From: Actinomycetota bacterium
GTDB lineage: Bacteria; Actinomycetota; Actinomycetes; Streptosporangiales; Streptosporangiaceae
NCBI GenBank assembly: GCA_003168295.1
Contig: PMST01000134.1
Location: forward strand, 31,622-36,751
DNA: 5,130 nt
Direction of reading: 5' to 3'
The translations under genes were made by a program, and so were the position numbers. This document shows, piece by piece, positions 4,976 through 5,130 of this stretch; position 1 is the stretch's first letter, and each line of letters opens with the position of its first letter. The notes beneath the pieces are model-generated. The model made no database searches. It worked only from the letters and a program-made list of their open reading frames with translations, and was not told where the DNA came from.

Positions 4976-5130
<155 letters not shown>

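Overview
The window looks like chromosomal DNA of a high-GC Gram-positive actinomycete. Gene content is strongly G/C-ending. The minus-strand order eno - divIC/ftsB-like - DUF501 - ppx/gppA is a conserved actinobacterial arrangement (in Mycobacterium tuberculosis it corresponds to Rv1023-Rv1026). I cannot name the genus.

Layout. (1) 1-1044, plus: the last 347 codons of a thiolase (acetyl-CoA acetyltransferase family), followed by a hairpin-plus-T-run terminator. (2) 1128-1361, plus: a 77-residue DUF4287-type protein with an awkward 5' end. (3) 1362-2272: a 911-bp stretch with no convincing protein gene. Its left part (to about 1900) is very GC-rich, contains several strong hairpins and short direct repeats, and includes one nested stem structure at 1444-1506 that may be a structured RNA. 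Its right part (about 1905-2272) is an A+T-rich island holding a single minus-strand tRNA-like gene (2051-2124) and two perfect 12-bp palindromes. (4) 2273-5130, minus: a tight operon read right to left, eno (3' end only), a DivIC/FtsB-like septum protein, DUF501, an exopolyphosphatase/GppA-family phosphatase, and a family-5 uracil-DNA glycosylase.

How the genes fit together. The five minus-strand genes are joined by a 1-nt overlap (eno/divIC, TGATG), a 4-nt overlap (divIC/DUF501, GTGA), a 1-nt overlap (DUF501/ppx, TGATG) and an 8-nt gap (ppx/udg), so they are almost certainly co-transcribed and largely translationally coupled. They combine glycolysis, cell division, polyphosphate/alarmone metabolism and uracil repair. 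No terminator is obvious between udg and the tRNA 148 nt downstream, so read-through into the tRNA is possible. The plus-strand genes converge on this operon.

The strongest candidate for something unusual is the tRNA. It has the 74-nt, short-variable-loop body of a class I tRNA, an apparent UAA anticodon (UUA, leucine, normally carried by a class II tRNA) and C rather than U at position 33. It sits in a base-composition island unlike its surroundings. No CRISPR array, insertion sequence or recognisable phage gene was seen.
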